64,000 nucleotides of DNA, taken from contig JAXLRE010000011.1 in the NCBI GenBank assembly GCA_046331265.1, positions 1-64,000 on the forward strand. Reading direction: 5' to 3'. This DNA is from JAGPDB01 sp046331265 (GTDB taxonomy: Bacteria > Actinomycetota > Acidimicrobiia > IMCC26256 > JAGPDB01). Position 1 is the first letter of the stretch; the number at the start of each line of letters is the position of its first letter. Shown one piece after another: positions 62,838-64,000 of this stretch. The position numbers and the translations under genes were made by a program. The notes beneath the pieces are model-generated. The model was not told the DNA's origin. It made no database searches and saw nothing but the letters and a program-made list of their open reading frames with translations.

Positions 62838-63213
62838 TATTTACACTTATTGAAACTATTGACCATTGATGCGATGTCATTTTACATAAAAAATCTATAT
62901 CTAATTTTTTTTGTATAGGAATTTTCACAACAGTAAAGCTGGCATTTTCGCTGTCGTATTCTTTTACAATTATCGGACTATACGACGCCCCAATCTCTTT
63001 ATGTTCTTCCTTAATTTCTGACAGACTAGAAACTAGTTCATCATTTATTGAAAAACTTGTTAGCTCCTTTTGAGTAGTCTTATCTTTTCTAATTATTGAA
63101 TCGCAAAGGGCTTCAACGACATCAGTTGCACTTGGGGGATTCGTTTTTCCCAATAGAACCAGCATGAATACACACAAAACAAGAAATATCACCAGCGGTA
63201 TAAGCAAAATCAC
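62830..63213 (-). CDS. Small membrane-anchored protein, unknown function
   Basis: A 127-residue protein with an N-terminal signal-anchor (about 2-22) and a soluble domain of about 100 residues that resembles small lumazine-binding-like or DUF4878-type extracellular domains in outline only. It overlaps the phosphatase gene by eight bases and is probably its operon partner. No function is assigned. Confidence 0.6.
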   Translation of the reverse strand: MILLIPLVIFLVLCVFMLVLLGKTNPPSATDVVEALCDSIIRKDKTTQKELTSFSINDELVSSLSEIKEEHKEIGASYSPIIVKEYDSENASFTVVKIPIQKKLDIDFLCKMTSHQWSIVSISVNNE

Positions 63214-63301
63214 TATATGATTCTATATATCAATTGTTCTAGCTACTAATCGCACGTTTCACTTTTTTCGCTTGAAACCATCTATGCTATTCGTTCGAAA
63301 A

Positions 63302-63375
63302 GGGGCTGTAGCTCAGTTGGTTAGAGCAAACGACTCATAATCGTTAGGTCGCGGGTTCGAGCCCCGCCGGCCCCA
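63302..63375 (+). tRNA. tRNA-Met (CAT), elongator type
   Basis: The cloverleaf has acceptor GGGGCTG/CGGCCCC, D-arm GCTC...GAGC, anticodon stem AACGA/TCGTT with loop CTCATAA (anticodon CAT) and T-arm GCGGG/CCCGC. The first pair is G-C, so it is not an initiator tRNA. A tRNA-Ile2 with modified CAT cannot be fully excluded. CCA is not encoded. Confidence 0.9.
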
Positions 63376-63377
63376 CA

Positions 63378-64000
63378 CTAAGCAGTTATAGATCTGCGTT
63401 TTGATTTCTTTATTAAGATGAAACCGATCCCAATCATTATGATCGAAACGATTACTGTAGTGCTATCTGCTCCAGTTTTAGGCAAAGATCCATTTGATCC
63501 TGCTGACTCGTAGCGTATTTCATTTTCACCAAGAACTTGAACACCATTTTGAACGGCAGAATAATCTTGGACACTTTTATCACCAAGAGTTAGCCTTAAT
63601 ACTGATCCTGGTGTTATTCCAGTCACATCAACACGCCATGTATAGTCATTCACTTTCGTGAATCCGCTCACACTACCGCCGCCAGAAAGAACTAAATCAT
63701 CACGTGTAAAGGAAGGTTCCCATATGAGCTTGTTAAAGGTGACCGTAAAACATCCGTTTCCATTTGTTGTTACTGCTGATTGTCCTGCACACCTGTTAAT
63801 CGTAACCGTTAAAGCATCTGGGTCGTATTGAAGTCGAACGAGGTTATTCATATTTGACAGTAAAGAGAATGTATCGTCTCCTCTTAAAAGTCCTACTTGA
63901 TTTAACAATGAATCTGTATCTGTACCAGAAATAAACCCATATACAGTTACAGCACCACTTGCAAATGAGCTTGTTGCATTCATATTAAAGATAAAGGGAA
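63378..64000 (-). CDS. LPXTG-anchored surface protein, C-terminal part
   Basis: The reading frame stays open to the right edge of the window, so this is the end of a larger exported protein. The visible 207 residues include a bacterial Ig-like domain (segments FTVTFNKLIW and DDLVLSGGGSVSGF) and end with a sorting signal: LPKTG, a hydrophobic helix (VIVSIIMIGIGFILI) and the basic tail KKSKRRS. A sortase should cleave at the threonine and fix the protein to the cell wall. No sortase gene is in the window. The stop codon is two bases from the converging tRNA-Met. Confidence 0.85.
   Translation of the reverse strand, partial: PFIFNMNATSSFASGAVTVYGFISGTDTDSLLNQVGLLRGDDTFSLLSNMNNLVRLQYDPDALTVTINRCAGQSAVTTNGNGCFTVTFNKLIWEPSFTRDDLVLSGGGSVSGFTKVNDYTWRVDVTGITPGSVLRLTLGDKSVQDYSAVQNGVQVLGENEIRYESAGSNGSLPKTGADSTTVIVSIIMIGIGFILIKKSKRRSITA

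Overview
The window is chromosomal DNA from an AT-rich actinobacterium, probably an uncultured aquatic member of the Acidimicrobiia. Evidence for Actinobacteria: a WhiB7-type WhiB regulator, a DUF3040 protein, a PfkA with the GGEGT variant, a DEDD exonuclease/GIY-YIG fusion, a DivIVA-domain protein, and a dcw cluster with an mraW-like RNA. Several exported proteins (FtsI, TgpA-like, PilM-PilN, PonA) carry threonine-rich tracts near the C-terminus, a habit I associate with Acidimicrobiia. MurE has the DNPR motif of enzymes that add meso-diaminopimelate. The lineage is inferred from gene content and base composition, not from a marker-gene tree.

Layout. 1-11.2 kb (minus strand): division and cell-wall cluster mraZ-rsmH-ftsL-ftsI-murE-murF-mraY-ftsW-murG-murC. 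Its promoter is overlaid by four MraZ boxes, a long-stem RNA lies between mraZ and rsmH, and murD is missing from its usual place. 11.2-16.9 kb: a thiol-redox lipoprotein and a MoxR/DUF58/transglutaminase operon. 17-27 kb: central metabolism and envelope genes (PIG-L deacetylase, TesB, PfkA, PlsC, aminotransferase, ROK sugar kinase, GT4 glycosyltransferase, MFS transporter), then tRNA-Cys and a Band-7 protein. 27.8-39.7 kb (minus strand): type IV pilus cluster with pilC, pilB, pilO, a pilM-pilN fusion, a CpaE-like ATPase and three minor pilin-like proteins. 39.8-53.3 kb: DivIVA and LysM proteins, citrate synthase, a di-haem oxidoreductase, an NYN nuclease, a DEDD/GIY-YIG nuclease, TrpD, RNase P RNA and PonA. 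53.3-60.3 kb: a compact nuclease plus helicase pair (split AddAB-like), a PAS-GGDEF-EAL protein and a GNAT acetyltransferase. 60.3-64 kb: tRNA-Val followed by two 72-bp repeats carrying its 3' end, a whiB7 unit between two inositol-monophosphatase paralogues, tRNA-Met and the C-terminus of an LPXTG surface protein.

How the genes work together. The first 11 kb and PonA build peptidoglycan and the septum. The pilus cluster forms one assembly platform (PilB motor, PilC platform, PilMNO alignment complex, minor pilins), and its pilM gene has a leader able to hide the ribosome-binding site. The most notable regulatory unit is the whiB7 leader: promoter, leaderless 52-codon upstream ORF, GC-rich intrinsic terminator, then whiB7 only 13 bases after the terminator T-run. 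That is the architecture of uORF-coupled attenuation of an antibiotic-resistance regulator. Several genes appear to be leaderless, with a TANNNT -10 box 6-8 bases before the start codon.

No CRISPR array, insertion sequence, transposase or phage gene was seen. No stretch over 300 bases lacks a gene except the one occupied by RNase P RNA.
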